Of a DNA stretch of 64,000 nucleotides, positions 49,001-63,898 are shown piece by piece. A model generated the notes under the pieces. The model saw only the letters and a program-made list of their open reading frames with translations, did no database searches and was not told where the DNA came from. The DNA comes from Membranipora membranacea. Taxonomy: Eukaryota; Bryozoa; Gymnolaemata; Cheilostomatida; Membraniporidae. Positions within the stretch are counted from its first letter, which is position 1. Each line of letters opens with the position of its first letter. The stretch is from assembly GCA_914767715.1 (NCBI GenBank), contig OU612065.1, positions 14,570,001 to 14,634,000 of the forward strand, written 5' to 3'. Made by a program: the position numbers and the translations under genes.

Positions 49001-52000
49001 CAAACTTAGTGACCGGGTTAGACATACATAATATTAGCCCCATACCTCCGCCCTTAGACCTGATACAGGCTAATACAGGCAGGTATGAGAAAAACACACA
49101 TGGTATATTGAGTTAGTAATGATGTAGTGTTTACCTCCAGTTGGCGGTAGATAAGTGATAGGCGCCCCGAAGCCAGCGACCGCAGGGTTAGAGGGCATAG
49201 TCTGTAGACCTGACATGCTGACAGCGGCGGCTGCAGCAGCTGCCTGAGCCTGTGCTAGAGATGAGATGGAGGCTACAGGCTGTGCAAACTGTATACCACC
49301 ATTAGGTAATGCACCTGTACAACAGACAGAAAAGAGGAAACTTTCACCAACACTGTGCAAATGTGAAAACGGCATATTAGTTTAAACAGGTTGTGTTGCT
49401 ACAAGTGAAGATTGGTAAACAATAATGGGTTGGAGCAATAGTTAACGCCTTCAAGGCAAAGAAACTTAAATGAAAAGGCTAACTCACCAACCCACTGCAT
49501 TCAATATCCGTCATTAAAATGTGACCCAAACAAGTTTGGCTATCCCATCACACCAAACATACATAACCATGCAACCATTTCCTAGAAGGCTCGTGTTACA
49601 CAATTAGATACAAAAGCTGAGGTAAATACTTGTCAGAAAATTGAGGGGCGTTACTACAAATATGGTCTCCCATTCAGGGATGTACGTTTTGGCTAATAGC
49701 TTTGGTTCGGTGGACAAGTAGAATGGAGTAGGTTTGCAAGTTTGTTTGCCTTGTATAATTTACTATTCTGGCCAACGCAAGCACATCATGATATTCTAAA
49801 CCCTAAACAAAATAAGTGGATGATTTCGTGTGGATAGGCTCCAGTTACTCTATTCAGGGCTCATGTAGCACTCGGGATGTGACTTGTATTGGCACTGGAG
49901 GATTTCAAGCGATTGCAACCCTGGGTTATGCTGACTCTTTGGTGTTTAATAGCCCTATCATAAGGGTGTTTTCGACTGAATTTAATAGTGGCAGCAAACA
50001 TATGTAGTGCTTGCATAAGCTCCATTAGACTGATCCACAGTCAAATACTGTAAATATTAATGCATTATGAAGCAATTAAGGGCTGAATACCAATTTAAAT
50101 ATTGATAAAACTTAACAGAAATCAATCCGTCAAAACAAAGACTTTCAAACAAAGGCAACGAAAGCAGATGATTTTGCACAAGGTTTGCGTGGGGATCACG
50201 TCACAAGTCAAACACACCTATCGCCAATGATTAGAAATAAGTATACACTTCAAGGGTATCACTTTTGGTCCCAAAATTTTGCCTCCATTTAAAAAAAAAC
50301 TTGCAGCATCACCTTATTATCCGAGTCATAGTGAGAATGTGTATTGAACCCGTTTATCAGGACATTATTTTGAGCTTGTATTATTTTGATAAGCCCAACT
50401 CAAGTGGAAAGATTTATTCACCTGCTTGTAAAGGCCAAGAGCCATTGAAAATGTGTTAGATAAATGTTATAAGCTTCAATTCTTCGTTCAGAGCACTTGA
50501 ATTTGTGTACATGCATTATCCATTTGCAAATGAGATATCGTCAATGTTTTGAGGATTGATTGAAACTATACAAAAGCATAGTGAGAAATATTTTCCATTA
50601 TTGAGTGTCTAAATGTCTGGTAAATTTAAGAAGACAATGCCCTGCCCTTTAATTCCTAATAGCTGTACTTGTAACATTATTTGATTTTCCTTTCTTGCTG
50701 AGCCTTGAGCCCCCAGGCCAAAGGGATATGCAGCAATTTGTTGTTATTAGTGGTACTACAAAGGGTATATACTTGATTATATGTGCGCATTTCATACCTT
50801 GGTGTTGATAAATCTCTACAGATACCCTCAACTGCAAAATGTGGCCCCACAATCACAAGGAACGGTGCAAAAATGGGTACAAATTTAACACGGTTATTGA
50901 GATAGCAGAAAAAATCTCCACTCACACCATTGGGACACTCTTTTTGGGTGGTTGCTTCTTTCCCCTCTTTTCATCAAAGTTCCATCACCAGTATGAAGAT
51001 TATAACTGACTAACCTTGCATTGTAACAGGAGCAGCGTGCATACCACTGGGTGACGGGGAGGACATATCTAGACCTGGAGACTGAGAGTTTGAGCCGCCG
51101 TCGCCTGCAGGCAGGGACGGGTTAGTATAGTCTCTACTCTTCTCATTGTTATATTTGACATTGAGAGAGCCAAGCTTGCTGAAGTCTATTCTCAGAGTAC
51201 AGCAGTTGTTATAGATATTCTGACCATCAAGTGACTAAAAGAAACCAAAAGTAGCATCATGACGCAGCGGCATAGAGTCTCACTGGTCTTGTGGCAGGTA
51301 GACTTAAAAACTTTTTTGCAAAATTTTATCCCTAAAATATTCTAATTTCACTGCCCATAAAAATTTCACTTTCCCTGGCTTCAAGTACTATTATTCCTAA
51401 GGCATTTTGTGTGATAGCTACAGTATTTGGGACGGGCAGATTTACCAAATATTCCATCGGGTGATGCCAGATTGTGTAAACATTAATTTGTATAATATTT
51501 ATGCGTATGACATTTTCCACTGGCGTATCTTTTACCAAACTGACATTTCTGTAAAGATTAAGAGGAGTTGTGTTTCACTGTTCGCTTAGCTTAGCATGAA
51601 GTGTCAAAACATCCTAAGGCCCATTAAACAATTAACAGCGCACCGAGCCATACAACACACAGCATGAGGGCTCTCGAATATTTAGTTTGATAAGGTTTTC
51701 AGTCCTGTGACCCTTGACTGAAATAAATGTCAGCAATTCAAACATGACTAATATCACCGAAAAGATACAAACCAAGCTTTGTTACACAACATGGCATCAC
51801 CAAAAATGTCACTGGTAATAAAAATCACGAATTTGATACGCTTAGTACAATTATTTTGCCATTTACAGGTTCTTTGAAGGGTATGATTTTGTTAATTTTT
51901 GCTTTGTATAGTGTGTGCCAGTGTGTATGTACACACTCTGTTGATCTGTACAAAACTAGAACGCTATCAAATGACACATCTTCATACCCCTGTGTAATTA

Positions 52001-55000
52001 CCATGTATTAGTGAATGTAAATTACAAGGTAGGGCAGGGCAACACAAGTACATAAACATAGCCCATAGCTTGTGTCATCTACTACCTAACCTAGGTCGAA
52101 AGACTTACATACAGGAAACACGCTAATTTCACTTATTGTTGTTTTAGTTTGTGCCGATATCATCTCCACTAAACTCGTGATATTCAGCATGCAACATTTG
52201 ACCCAACTATCAATTTAGCTACTGTTATGTCAAAAGGCTAGAACTGGTTTTGAGCTAAAAATGCCACTTTAGAAACGTTTAAACTGTAATTACTTATTTT
52301 CGAAAATGAATTGATAAAAATATGCGGAAAGTAGCTGGAAATTGAAATAGAAGTTTTATCTTAGGAAAGTTTTAGAAGACCTGATATCAATGGGCGGGAA
52401 AAACTTGGCGAAACCAGGAAAGGGAAGCGGCTGATAAAAATACATGTTAGACTCGACTCGGAGCATTACAATAAAACATAGAAGACCCAGCCACGTCATC
52501 TCAATCTAATCAAACTTAAGTGCAAATTCTGCATCAACAGTTTGTATTAGGTAGGGAATGGCGAGCTCTCGTTCAGGTAGTAGATGGATGCGTTATCTCA
52601 CCACTTTAGCAGTTTGTGCCGAGATCGTATCTGAATACTGTATAAGAGCTTGAAACTGATCTACAAAACATATAGAGACAGGACCATCAGCCAAAGGATT
52701 GAGAAAATACTAACAACATGCTGCCGCCACTGTCCGACTCGCTAATTTTGATAGGATTCCACCAAGGGAAAAACTCAAAATTCCCAAAGCGCAATTCTCA
52801 GTTTGAGATCAGACTTTCAAGAAAAATGTCTGGTTTGGAACGGTTTCAATGTTGCCCCTGAGGACAGTGGCAGCTTACATAGTTGAGAGAAAACGGAGTT
52901 ATTATTACATTCACTGTTTGAGAAGGAATCGAAACACACAAAATAAAGGTAAAAATCGTGCAATAAGATTCTTGTGTATATACTATAGACTATTATTATA
53001 CAGGTTAACAGCTGGCTATTTTCAGGAAGTATTGAAAACTTGAGTTGAGTCACTATAGTATATGGTGAAATATGTGAAAATATTGGCACATTCCTCAAAG
53101 ATTTACTCCAATGGACAACTGGCAACTTTCATATTCCTCCAGGAAATGGGGCTACAAGTAATCACAATGTGTTAAAAGTTGAGCAAGAGATTTGACTAGA
53201 GGACCTTGGTGATTCATTCCTGTGTAATTAAGCATTAACTGCGAGTAGATAAGAATATTAGCTTTTTAAAACATGAATAGCCAGCTAAAAATGTCAAAAC
53301 TTGGTGTCAGGATGAAAGCAAACAGAAGAAAACTGAGTGGGTGTATGTAGTTATATGCCAGGGGTTAGTAAAACTTGGTTCAAGCATTATTAGAGAATAA
53401 TCTTGCATTCTTATCTCAAGTTTTTGTAACTTACTATTCTTCGTGAAAATGATGATCTTTAGAACTTGTCCATATCTTGAAAAGATCTAAAATATCAAAG
53501 ATAGCACGGCTTCATAAAAAGGAAAATCACAATGGCTTTACTTTGGTAATGGCACACTTATGAACAATAGCGTGCACATTTTATAGAAGAAAAGCACAAC
53601 TTGGCCATTTTTGTTGAGTGCATCAATTTGTTAAGACATGAAAATATATAATAATGTGAATAAGAGAATATAAATAATCGTCTGCCCAGAGCACCAAGTG
53701 TTTATAAGTCAGCCAGTACTATGCCAGCTTATATCTTACTGAGCTAGACAAACCAGAAGTCTAACTGGTACATCAGACAAGCAATGAGAATGTCAACTAA
53801 TAGCAGCCAAAACCAGCAGATGTCTCAGTTTTCTAACATCCAACATTGACGCTTCTTTTTGTGTGGTATCTTATCTAACTCTAGTTAGTTATACTCGACT
53901 AAAACGATTAGATTCCGTACAGGATTATGTAACGGTTCATCTAATATTATTGATAACAGCTTCACATGCAGGATAGTCATGTGAAAATAAGTTCTAGTAG
54001 GCCCCCAGATAATTCCAGATCTTTCAGAATTTTTGCAGCTTTGGTTTTGCGCATGAGTGATTGATTCAAGCGTTTGATGCCAGTGATTTATGTGTTCGAT
54101 GCGGCGTGTTTGAGTACTAATAGCAGAGACTATAGATATATCTATTGTCTCTGCTAATAGTATATCATACCTGTTTGAGGACATCTATGCTGACTGGATA
54201 TATCAGATTATCTACTATGATATGAAGGACTACTTTAGGATCGTTTGGATCAGCACCACCTATCTGAGCTGCATTAGCTGCTGATATCGCTGCCGCTGCT
54301 GCCGGGTTCTACAAGACAATAACGCAACATCATGAATTTGCCACTTTTAACAAGTCACCAAAAAAATTACATTTATAAAAAAATTTTGATCCAGTGACTT
54401 TGCCTCTATAAATCATGGATGGGTTGAGATGGGAGTTGATCAGTGTAGTTTTAGGGCAGCGTTGAGATGGGAGTAGATCAATGCAATTTTAGGACATCGT
54501 GTGGTCTGTACTCGCTCATTGTGTAACTGAATATCTCACTCTGCAGGGGCCAACAACAGCATCATTACCAATACCCCTATTTAACTCATCTAACGTAATA
54601 CAATATCAACACCTAGTGAGTATTTCACTGCACACATACAACACACAACATACAAGCAGCATTCGTTCTTATTTAATAGCAGGTAGGGTAGTATTAAACT
54701 GCCTATCATGCTAATATTGGCGTCTACGAGCAATTAAAATGTCTGTGCCCCATTCTATACCACCAAGGCAGTGTCAGCTTATTTGAATTTCACATCCTTC
54801 TATCAGCGTATCTACATCCGCGGGCAGATTGTCAATGTTGACTGGGGTAATCAAGTCCAGTATGGCAACAGAACACACAGGGAGACATTTTGTCGTAAAA
54901 TATTAGGGATAAGGATAAATTCAAATAAAGCAATAAAGCCATTAAGCAAACATCAACAGGTAATTTCCATAGTTTAGGATGAGACGATAAGTCAAAGGTT

Positions 55001-58000
55001 CACTTGAGTGTTAACATCATGTCTGTGTTTTAGTATTTTGGGTAGTGATGCATTTTACTACTCAAAAGGCGCCCAATAACATACTTGACTAAGAGATGCT
55101 ATCTTCTGATAATAGTAATGCAAAAAAATGAAGAGGAAAAGCTGATCACTGATGTATATATAGTGTATCAGGCTATGGGAAGTAGCCTACACTGCGCTGC
55201 TTAAATTACTTTATGATGCATCTTTATAACTTTATAGGCCAATAAATGCCTGATTAGAACAAAAGGTATTATAGGATATCGGAGATAGCAGTATCTAGCC
55301 ATCTTCAAAATGGATGCTTTATGCGAAATATGATTTGAAAAGTACCAGCGCTCACCGACCAGATATACAGCAATAATTTATTCCAAAAGTAAATTTAGGT
55401 CTGGCTTCGACAGCCAACAGACACGTTGGTGTTGTTAAAATCTCTTTATAAGTCTACAGTGTATATATTTGAAGCTTTTAGCATTTTTCACAAAACACTT
55501 GATATAGCATGTTCAAATTCTATTGAAAGCGTGTAAATAAAAGCCTATAGGTTGTAAAGGTTTGGTCAATATTGTATATACTGAATACACAAGTGTCACT
55601 GTACTAGCAAATATCATACACACCACTTGAATCTTTCTAACAATTTCAGTAAATTGAGATGAACACCATTTTTATTAATAAGCTCTGGACCATGTTGTGT
55701 TACGGATAATCCAAAGCAATCAGTCTTTTCCAAACGAGTATGCCAATATTTTTCATTCTGTTAGAAGGTTAAATAAAAGCTTTATTGGTAAATTTCAAAC
55801 ATATCAGTTTGGCAGAGTGTCAATACGACAGAACCCAGTGACGTGGTGGTATTGTGACGCTGTTGCTTGTGACCGCTGCTCGATGATTCCCAGGAGATGG
55901 ATGATAGCTTGACACTTTTTGGTAGCATAGAATAGAGAATCATTTCAAAATAATAGCCAAAATCATTCAATACAATTTGATACAATGGTGTTTATTGAAG
56001 ACCAGTTCTTTGGCGATTTGTCACAATGGTTTGGCCTTGAAAATCATAATAAACACCATGAAAATCACGTCACAATAATATAGTAAGGCTATTAGATTAT
56101 TACTGCTTTATACCATTAATCTGACATCCAATTCATCACCAACATCCATACCAAGGCACTCTGTCAAACCAGCCACCATCACAAAGTCACAAAGTAAAAT
56201 GCAGAAGTCTGCTCTGAGTTGAGAAAGAGAAATGTTGGGATAACTTACGAAATATTGTACCTGGTCAGGCTTCAGCTCCTTGTGATTGGCGGAATATTGT
56301 AGGAAGACCTGAGTTCTCCTTATGTTCGCTGGAACACTTTGGTGATAGTTTATACAAGTTGCAGCTTGAGCAATATCAGCCATTTCTATGTATGCCTGAA
56401 AGAAATGTGGAATTAAAGGTTATATAATACACATAGAAGGATGGTTTTAAAAAAAAGACATGTGATCGAAACTTATCAACATGATTTATTTTCCATTTTT
56501 AGCACCCTTTTCTTGGAATACTATAAAATATTGGATGACAAGAAACCATTCTTCAGCTATTTTCCCCTGCATTGTCATTCTGGTGCAGATCCTAAACCCT
56601 CTATCAAAACCCATTATTTAGAGACATTATTTACTTCTGTATTGATAGCCATTCATTATCTTGTACTTGTATGGTGTATTATTGGGTTATCAGGTTCAAA
56701 GCCTTCCTTCCGTTTGCCTCCTTTGAACCAGGACCTTTGTTGGAGGCATTGACAATGATGGCTGCAGAATTCATCACTATACCGAGCTAAAAAGCGCTGC
56801 TGCGCATGAATGGCTCAACAAGTGTTGGGAATTCAGCTGGATCAAATGACAATAGCCATTAATCGGCCCACTGGAGCATTTTCAAAAGTCTCTGAGAACA
56901 TGAATTGATCACTCAGACAGAATGTGGCATCCTTTTACACCGATCAGATGATTGCTGATCATTAGCGGGTGTTTAACAGGTCTCTCATGTAATTGCTCTG
57001 TTTATGCGCATCCTCTGCTATTTTTTATGATCACATACAAAGAAGTGGCAGTATTTGATATTGAGACGATTTGCGGGCTGACCGAGCTTGAACGAGCAGA
57101 GCCGGCCTTCACCCATACAACCATTATTATTGCGAAGCTCAGATTTGGGAGTTTCTATTGTCTTATTTGCTGAGGGGTGTGTGGCAGGACAATATTATTG
57201 ATCTTCTCAAGCCTGGCTAACGGTGAAAGGTAAACGCAGACCAGATATGTTTCAGTGCACATACCAATGCAGTGCACACAGTTAATTGAAAGTCTGTTTG
57301 AATGTTATAGATGATAATAATCTTGTAACGATGCCGCCACAGCGTAAAGATCAGTAAACTAATATCCTGCTGCCTTCTTAAAGACTCATCTCATCTGCCT
57401 TCTTTCACCCTTTGTTATTAGATAATAATGGTCATCGCTGCCCACTATCCTATAGTCACAGTCGGGATGGGGTGAGCGCGGTACTGTGTATCACACACAG
57501 AGAAGTACACACACAGAGCTATGATAATAAAGTACATGTTATGACTCGAGATAAGATATGATTATGTTGTATCGGAGACTGAAGAGATATTTACATCATC
57601 TCAAATCTGTAATTAATCCAGTGATTCTCAGTTAATTAGATCACTATTTATTATCAACTCATTAATTTCTTCTCTGGAGTAGATTACTATTAGTAAAGTT
57701 TACAACTTAATGACATGGTGTGCTGTAATCCTAAAGTTGTACTAATCAATGCTAATTCCAGCGCTAATGCTGCCGCTGGCTGCTTACCTGCCTCCTGCCT
57801 CCGTTCATTATATTCATATGCACTCGGCATTGTTTATTTATGAACATGATACTTCTTATCATTCAATCAGGCGGGTTGTCCCAAAAAATAAAATCCTTCT
57901 GGCCTTGAGCCGATCCATTCTAATTCATCGCTCCTATTTCATATCATGCCCAGAATTGTAAGAACAAGAATGAATATATTTCTTCTGCCCCAGATTTTCA

Positions 58001-61000
58001 CCAAGTAGCCTTAAGCAAAACTGATGTCTGCAGCTGTGTATCAGGGTCAGTTACGAGCTACAGCCCACAAAACCCAGACTGATATATCAGTTAACTACTT
58101 ACATTGTGCTTTATTTCCTGACAATTTTAATTAAATTTCCTGGTTGTATGCAGCACGACTATTTTGAATCAATTACGAGTGACAGCAGCTGTATTGACTG
58201 CAGCAGCGCTATATCACAGAGTGGTTATATATTATGATTGAACGCTGCCAGATAAGGGAATGGCTGTATCATGCTGTAATTGATCAGCTCTATGAATAGT
58301 TTTTCACAATGTGAGTTTCTCGGTCTCAGCTGCAGAATCAATCAGATGTTGAAACTATTTTAGTAGTCAACTTGCAGATGTCTTTTATATCATGTGACTC
58401 AACTATTTCTGTTGACAATCGTACATTGTGTGACATTTGGCTGTGTATCCTTGAATGGTTCCTTGTTTGCCATCACTGCCAGGCATAGCAATGGCTTCAT
58501 TGCATTGATAGTGAGAATGTGTTTCAGCTTCCCTCTATTTTTTTGACAGGATGGATGGAATGTTCTGCTATTATTTCCCTCCTATTTTGACATTTAACAT
58601 TTAATTTTCACCAACTCTGGCTAATTCAAATTTGACACCAATAGCAATGAATGTCAATATCTCGTGGTCTTGATCCCTATAAAAAACTTCCACTTAATTC
58701 AGCATATGTCATCCATGACATCGATGAAACAAGCAATTGTTTTATGGAAGCCGGACACAAATTTGGCAGAATTAAAGTATAAGGAAACAACTCACTTTAT
58801 TTTTGTTGCGGGCTATAGCTACGTTGGTCACTTTCCCAAATGGAACAGCTATTTGTACGAGATCTGCTTCTCTTGTGTCTGGAGGTACACCAGACACTTC
58901 AATAACCTTGGAAGGTGCTGGAGTCTGGTTTGCATTTGCGTCTGTGCTTGCTTCATACTTCACCTGTACAGAAAGGGTATAATGATGTTGAACTAGGCTA
59001 CAAGGCTATAAGTTTAAAATCTAGTCTACAACGTCTATCATATTGTGTCTGAGCCAATACGAGGCAGCGTACACTACACCAAACCAAGACGCATAGGAAA
59101 AGAACAAGACTGGTCACTAAGTGACGGAAAAATGGAAATATAGAAAAGGCCTTGTATAAAATTATTAGAAAGAGATAGAGAATGACAGCAACATATAAAA
59201 TACAAGGAATATAGAGTGTCAAAAATCACTTCTCACGGCGCGATCAACTGCCATTACTTAGTCAAATTCTCCCCGAAAATATCGACCAAGTAGGGCAACC
59301 AAACAGTGCCGAGTTAAGATGTTGTATTTTAAATATTAGCGGAAGGAACAAGGTCACCAAGTACCTTTTTAGCATCATTAGGTTCTAGATCTGGTGAGAG
59401 CTCTGAAAGGATTACAGCTCCATTACCATTACTAATCATCTGAGCAGCAGAGACGGGAGCAGTTTGGTGTTGCAACATTTCTTCTGATCCCCTCTGAAAA
59501 ACACAGACAGTTAGAGAATTGAAAAAAAAGTTCTAAGGCTATGGACAGCCAAAGTGCTCTGACATTGGACACCAGCATCGTGATTTGTGTGGATAGAATA
59601 AAAAGGAATTTACATCGCTGTTTCAACCGGTACAATGAAAGAGAGCACCAAGGCTTAAATGTTTTGAAGTCGTCTACACTTCAATTGGTGAAGTTGGATG
59701 TGAAGATAGCTGTGATGAGTTGAGCAGACTAAACAATGTGATAATGAGTCAATCACAGGAAAAGAAAACTGATAATTTTCCCCAACGTTAAAATGACACA
59801 GTGGTGTACGAAGCATCAACTCATCTGAAATTTTATTTAGTCATCCGAAGATAACTTGTACTAAAGCCAAGCATTAAACGTTATGCCCTCAAACCGTGCT
59901 TATCATGCAAGTCTATTCAAACACAAGAATTTAAAGATGTTGAGATAAAGAATAATAAAACCCAATATCATAAAAGTAATAAAGCGTTTGAGTCAATAGG
60001 GTGTCGCTCACGATATGTCTGCTAAAATCCTTAGCGTATGAAGAGATTTACATGAAAATTACCTTCATTTCCACCACTTCAAGCATGCTTATACAGAGTG
60101 GTGATGAGTGCAGGAAGATTGGTGCTGGCCTATGGTGGCAGCGTGGTAGTGGTGATACTGTGTTTACCTTATATCTTACGATTCAGCAGTATTATGTAAT
60201 GGTACGCTAGTCTAATAAAGAGAGCTGATGCTGGAGATCGCTGACGGCTGGAGAGCCGTGTTTGAAAACAAGCTGCTTGCTAGCCAACAAGATAAGCACT
60301 AGCAAGGCAGCAAATATTGACTCTGAAACTTGGTGCTCAAAGCACGCAACCCAAACATTGATTCATTGGTCGTAGCTATCAATTGAATAGTGTTGGCAGT
60401 GAAGGCATTATAATCATATCACCTGTGTGCACGACTAAGCCTTTGTACTGACACAGAACAATAGAGTTCAATAAATTGAAGCTTTTCAACACTGTCAGCG
60501 ATGTCTCTATGAACCAATGCAAGCGGCAGCGTTTTTCTGTTTAATTCCCCAAGATGCACTTTTCTGTATTATGTGAATGCAACTGCTCATAAATATGCCA
60601 CAATGGCAACATAGGCGATCTTACAAATGACGCGGTCCCAGGATAATAAATTTCCTCTATTTCTCAGTGGCAGTGTTTAATGAGACATTTCAATTCAACA
60701 CTGAGACTCGGTCTGGTCTCATTAGACCTACGCTACTAATCTCTTAAGTTCTCTATCTCACTCCTGATCAGTTGTTATTTAACTTGTTCGCTTGTATGAA
60801 ATTTTTGAACAGGGTTCGTGCGTATTAGGTATACCATTCAGAATCCTTAACCAACAATTACAACCTGAAAACTAATCATTAAATATCTCGCAAACAGCTA
60901 TTAGGCATGTAATTGGCCCCTTCCTCCAAAAATGTCCCGCCGAGACGCTTTGCCATCAAAGCACCAACTATTAAACATAGTATAGTGCATCTTGCTCTCC

Positions 61001-63427
61001 CGCAATGCATTAAAGCTGTCACAGACGCGTAGACAATAGACTCTATACCTAACATTTTTCACGCAGGAATATCATGTAAACTATAACATAGATGACTCTT
61101 AATTTTGTTTAGATATAAACTTCATTTCAATGTTAAAAGGCAGAACTATTGATTTTGAGAAGAATTTCTGAAATTCTATTTAAATCTTCATATAAATGCA
61201 CAGTCAGCCAATCCATTATGTTTGCATTGCACCAACGAGGCAGCACATTGAAATACAAACATTGCTCTGTTATAAATTTCAGCAGACACAGATTATGTAC
61301 CGAATATCTCGCCTACCTGATCCTCTATGTGACAAAGCCTTCTTAAATCCAAACATACAGTTCAGATTACATAACTGAAGAAAGAGGCTGTGTCATAAGC
61401 TTTGCAAAGATGAAGAATGAAATCCAAGCATAGAGAGAGAGAGAGAGAGGAAGATGTGAAAGAAACAGCCAAATTGCTAAAGAAACAGATCAGTCTGTCC
61501 CAAGTGATATGCGCGCACTCTTATTTTCAAATCTCATTTAGCAGGATTCAACAAAATATAGAAAAATGTACTCACAACTTGCCGAAAATAGTTCAAATTA
61601 CGCTTTCACTCGGGGAAAACCGATCACCATAACCGACGAGATCAATATAATAAAAGAATAAGAGAGATTTTCACTGTCCGCTATCTGATCTTAGGCAATT
61701 CTATTGGTACAAAGTTAGCCGATGAAAAGGCATGGCCACTGAAAGCTTTTGTGCATGAGAGCTCACTCAATTACACGGCAGTGAATAGGACAACTATACA
61801 TACCTTGATGCCAGCAGTCATCTCCCTAAAACAACACACAAGAAGAACAGTTTAATAAATATACAAATAAAGAATAACATTTTACATCAATTCTAATGAA
61901 CATGAGACAAAAACCCTATCATACTATCACACACAGCTGAGCATCTTATTTAGTTTTCGGATGAACATGAACACTAATTACCAAAAGAACAATAAAGGCC
62001 TTATAAATTTATTGTTCTCAATATAGAGCAAATGAACATTCTCTTCATCATTATATCAGACTGAATATCTGATTGATCGACCTTTACTGTTCTTAGGAGC
62101 AAATAAAAACAAATAATAGAGGTATAGTATGAGCTGAAGGTATCTGGGTACAATCATTCATAGAGGAGATATTGGTAATATCAAAAAGGATGGCCGGATA
62201 AATGACACAAAAGCATGGAAGGGGGTATTGGGTGCAGCATCGACCTTTGCTCAGCCCCAGTGCGTATATGTCTCAAACTCGGTAGTACAAGTTTTGTCAC
62301 ACACCAGAGTTTTAATACGGCTGTACTAATTCTGATATAAGTTGGATGATATGAAGGATTTAAGTAGTGCTCCTTAGTACCATGATGTAATCTTCACTCA
62401 TGTCATTGGCACTAACTATGGCCAACTATCACTGAGATGCGGCATAGATCTAGTCTGAGATTTCACAGCCAGCAATTACACAAAATTATAGAGTGACTGG
62501 TACAAAAGATGCCATTAAAAGCTTCAATGTTATACTACAGCGCAGCAGTGGCATAGATTTCTATTAATTCATCGGTCTGTGATTACACACAATATAAAAT
62601 TTCAAGATGTCATGCTTGATTCAAGATTCTCAAGCGAGATCCCACTGAGATTTAAACTATGATTTTGTAAGTGATGCAACAGTGAGTCAGAATTTGTGAA
62701 AACGCTTATTATCCCGGATTCAAATGACGATAAAAAACCATTCCCAATAATCACTAGTCCATATAATCAAGTTTTTTTTCCCTATAGCATCGAGCAAGCA
62801 AAATTTAAAGAGATTGCCTTAGTATCATACTGATAGAAACTTGGCTCAGCTAGTGAGTATATAAATGATTAAACGATTCGGTGTGATACAGATTTGACAT
62901 GTAAGTTTAAGACAATGACGAGTAAGAATAGCGATACTCTCTATTAAAAGATAACTTGGCGGCACTGTTATCTTAAGCACTGTCACCAAAGATATGAGAA
63001 TTGGTGATACCACCAACACCAAACCTAATACAGAACTTAATATGAAACTTACAACAACACCATAGATAGACAATAAAGCTAACAGCTGAATAACGAAGCA
63101 TTCAAATTTGCATGATGCCTGACTAAAACATAGCGGGTTTGCCAGCAGCTTGTTAGAGTTCGTTACAAGGGATGTTTAAAATTTTAGTTTTGAGGGAGGG
63201 GGGAGTGAGGCAGTTACGCTCGCTCACCTGCCGGCCGTACTGTTGAGTAGAAGCTGATGTATAGGCTGGAGTCCGCCAGACGAGTTTTGTACTGCTGCCT
63301 GAGGTACCTGACCTGCTGACATCATCGCTGCCGCTGCCGCAGATGCGGGCATGGTAGCCATTGATTGTAAGGATTCATAGTATGATTGTAAAGCTGGGTT
63401 CTGAGGTACATATATGTATGAAGCCAT
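42975..63427 (-). CDS. PTBP1: Polypyrimidine-tract-binding protein (four RRM splicing repressor)
   Basis: A nuclear RNA-binding protein that binds CU-rich RNA and represses exon inclusion. Exons 63427-63228, 61825-61804, 59493-59365, 58963-58796, 56395-56261, 54308-54171, 53486-53435, 52660-52602, 51234-51015, 49314-49135, 47938-47906, 47648-47395, 46372-46339, 45986-45894, 45698-45479, 45115-44977 and 44551-44360 give 755 residues in phase. RRM1 lies near 134-212 ([22 protein letters not shown]), RRM2 near 241-320 ([40 protein letters not shown]), RRM3 near 519-592 ([30 protein letters not shown]) and RRM4 near 637-714 ([18 protein letters not shown]). An alanine- and methionine-rich N-terminus and a long RRM2-RRM3 linker make it longer than the 530-560 residues of human PTBP1. 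A distal terminal exon at 43046-42975 gives a 715-residue form. The ATG at 63427 is provisional, because upstream exons may extend the frame. Confidence 0.95.
46339..46372 (-). CDS. 34-nt PTBP exon, counterpart of vertebrate PTBP1 exon 11
   Basis: The exon encodes [11 protein letters not shown] plus one base, joining SNLEEE to GVYGDVIRV in RRM3. Its length is not a multiple of three, so skipping would shift the frame. In vertebrates the equivalent 34-nt exon is skipped under PTB control to trigger nonsense-mediated decay. The intron before it contains pyrimidine-rich blocks such as GCTCTTTATGTTCCTTCC (46390-46420 region). Conservation of size and position is seen; autoregulation is inferred. 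Confidence 0.85.
47906..47938 (-). CDS. 33-nt cassette-compatible PTBP exon
   Basis: A micro-exon encoding [11 protein letters not shown] in the RRM2-RRM3 linker. It begins and ends in the same phase, as does the 180-nt exon before it (49314-49135). Either can be left out without changing the frame. The linker is alternatively spliced in vertebrate PTBP1 (exon 9), so similar use here is plausible. Confidence 0.7.
56396..58795. other. Long PTBP intron without supported features
   Basis: A 2.4-kb intron between the two exons that encode RRM1. Short open frames on both strands lack splice context and similarity. I see no repeat or RNA gene. Confidence 0.5.
59494..63227. other. Long PTBP 5' introns flanking a 22-nt micro-exon
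   Basis: Two introns (63227-61826 and 61803-59494) surround the micro-exon 61825-61804, which encodes EMTAGIK after a split Arg codon. Apart from a GA microsatellite at 61432-61449, nothing structured was found. Confidence 0.55.
61432..61449. repeat. (GA)n microsatellite
   Basis: A run of nine AG units inside the second PTBP intron. Confidence 0.8.
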
Positions 63428-63564
63428 GTTGATCTAGTAAAATCAACAGGTTCACCTAAACACTGCCGATGCCACTTCCAGAAAAGTCAAGAGAGTTTGT
63501 GTTCTCAGGTCTATTGTTATAAATTCTAGACTAGAATATCTATGGTGAAGTAAAAGTCAAATAC

Positions 63565-63898
63565 CTTCTCAGCATAGAAGAAGATGTGCGGTGGCTGATC
63601 TGTGTCAGAAGAGGTACTGCGCCAATCGTGGGAGACTAGCTGCCTTACAGGATAGCTAAGCTGTGCACAACCTGATCCGCCAAACTTTATATTAGCTCTA
63701 CCATTCAAACACCCTCATCAAATATAGAGGTAGAATAAAGCACTTTGGTCAACACACAGATGAGTTAAACCTATTTGTACAGTGACGCGCTCTCAAATAG
63801 GCAACTCAGTCCATTAGCTGGTATTAGCTTGCTTACATTTGAGATCCACCAGCTTGTTCCAATGTGAGAACTGTCGCCGAGTAAATATCATAGACTTT
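63565..63898 (-). CDS. Possible upstream coding exons joined to the PTBP gene
   Basis: Two exon-like blocks, 63898-63837 and 63697-63565, have AG acceptors and GT donors. They are open, join in phase through a split Ile codon, and the second would splice in frame to a third acceptor (ACTAG) just before the PTBP ATG at 63427. The peptide includes VYDIYSATVLTLEQAGGSQ and QLVSHDWRSTSSDTDQPP. I do not recognise it. It may be an N-terminal extension of PTBP, or the end of a different gene beyond the right edge. Confidence 0.4.
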
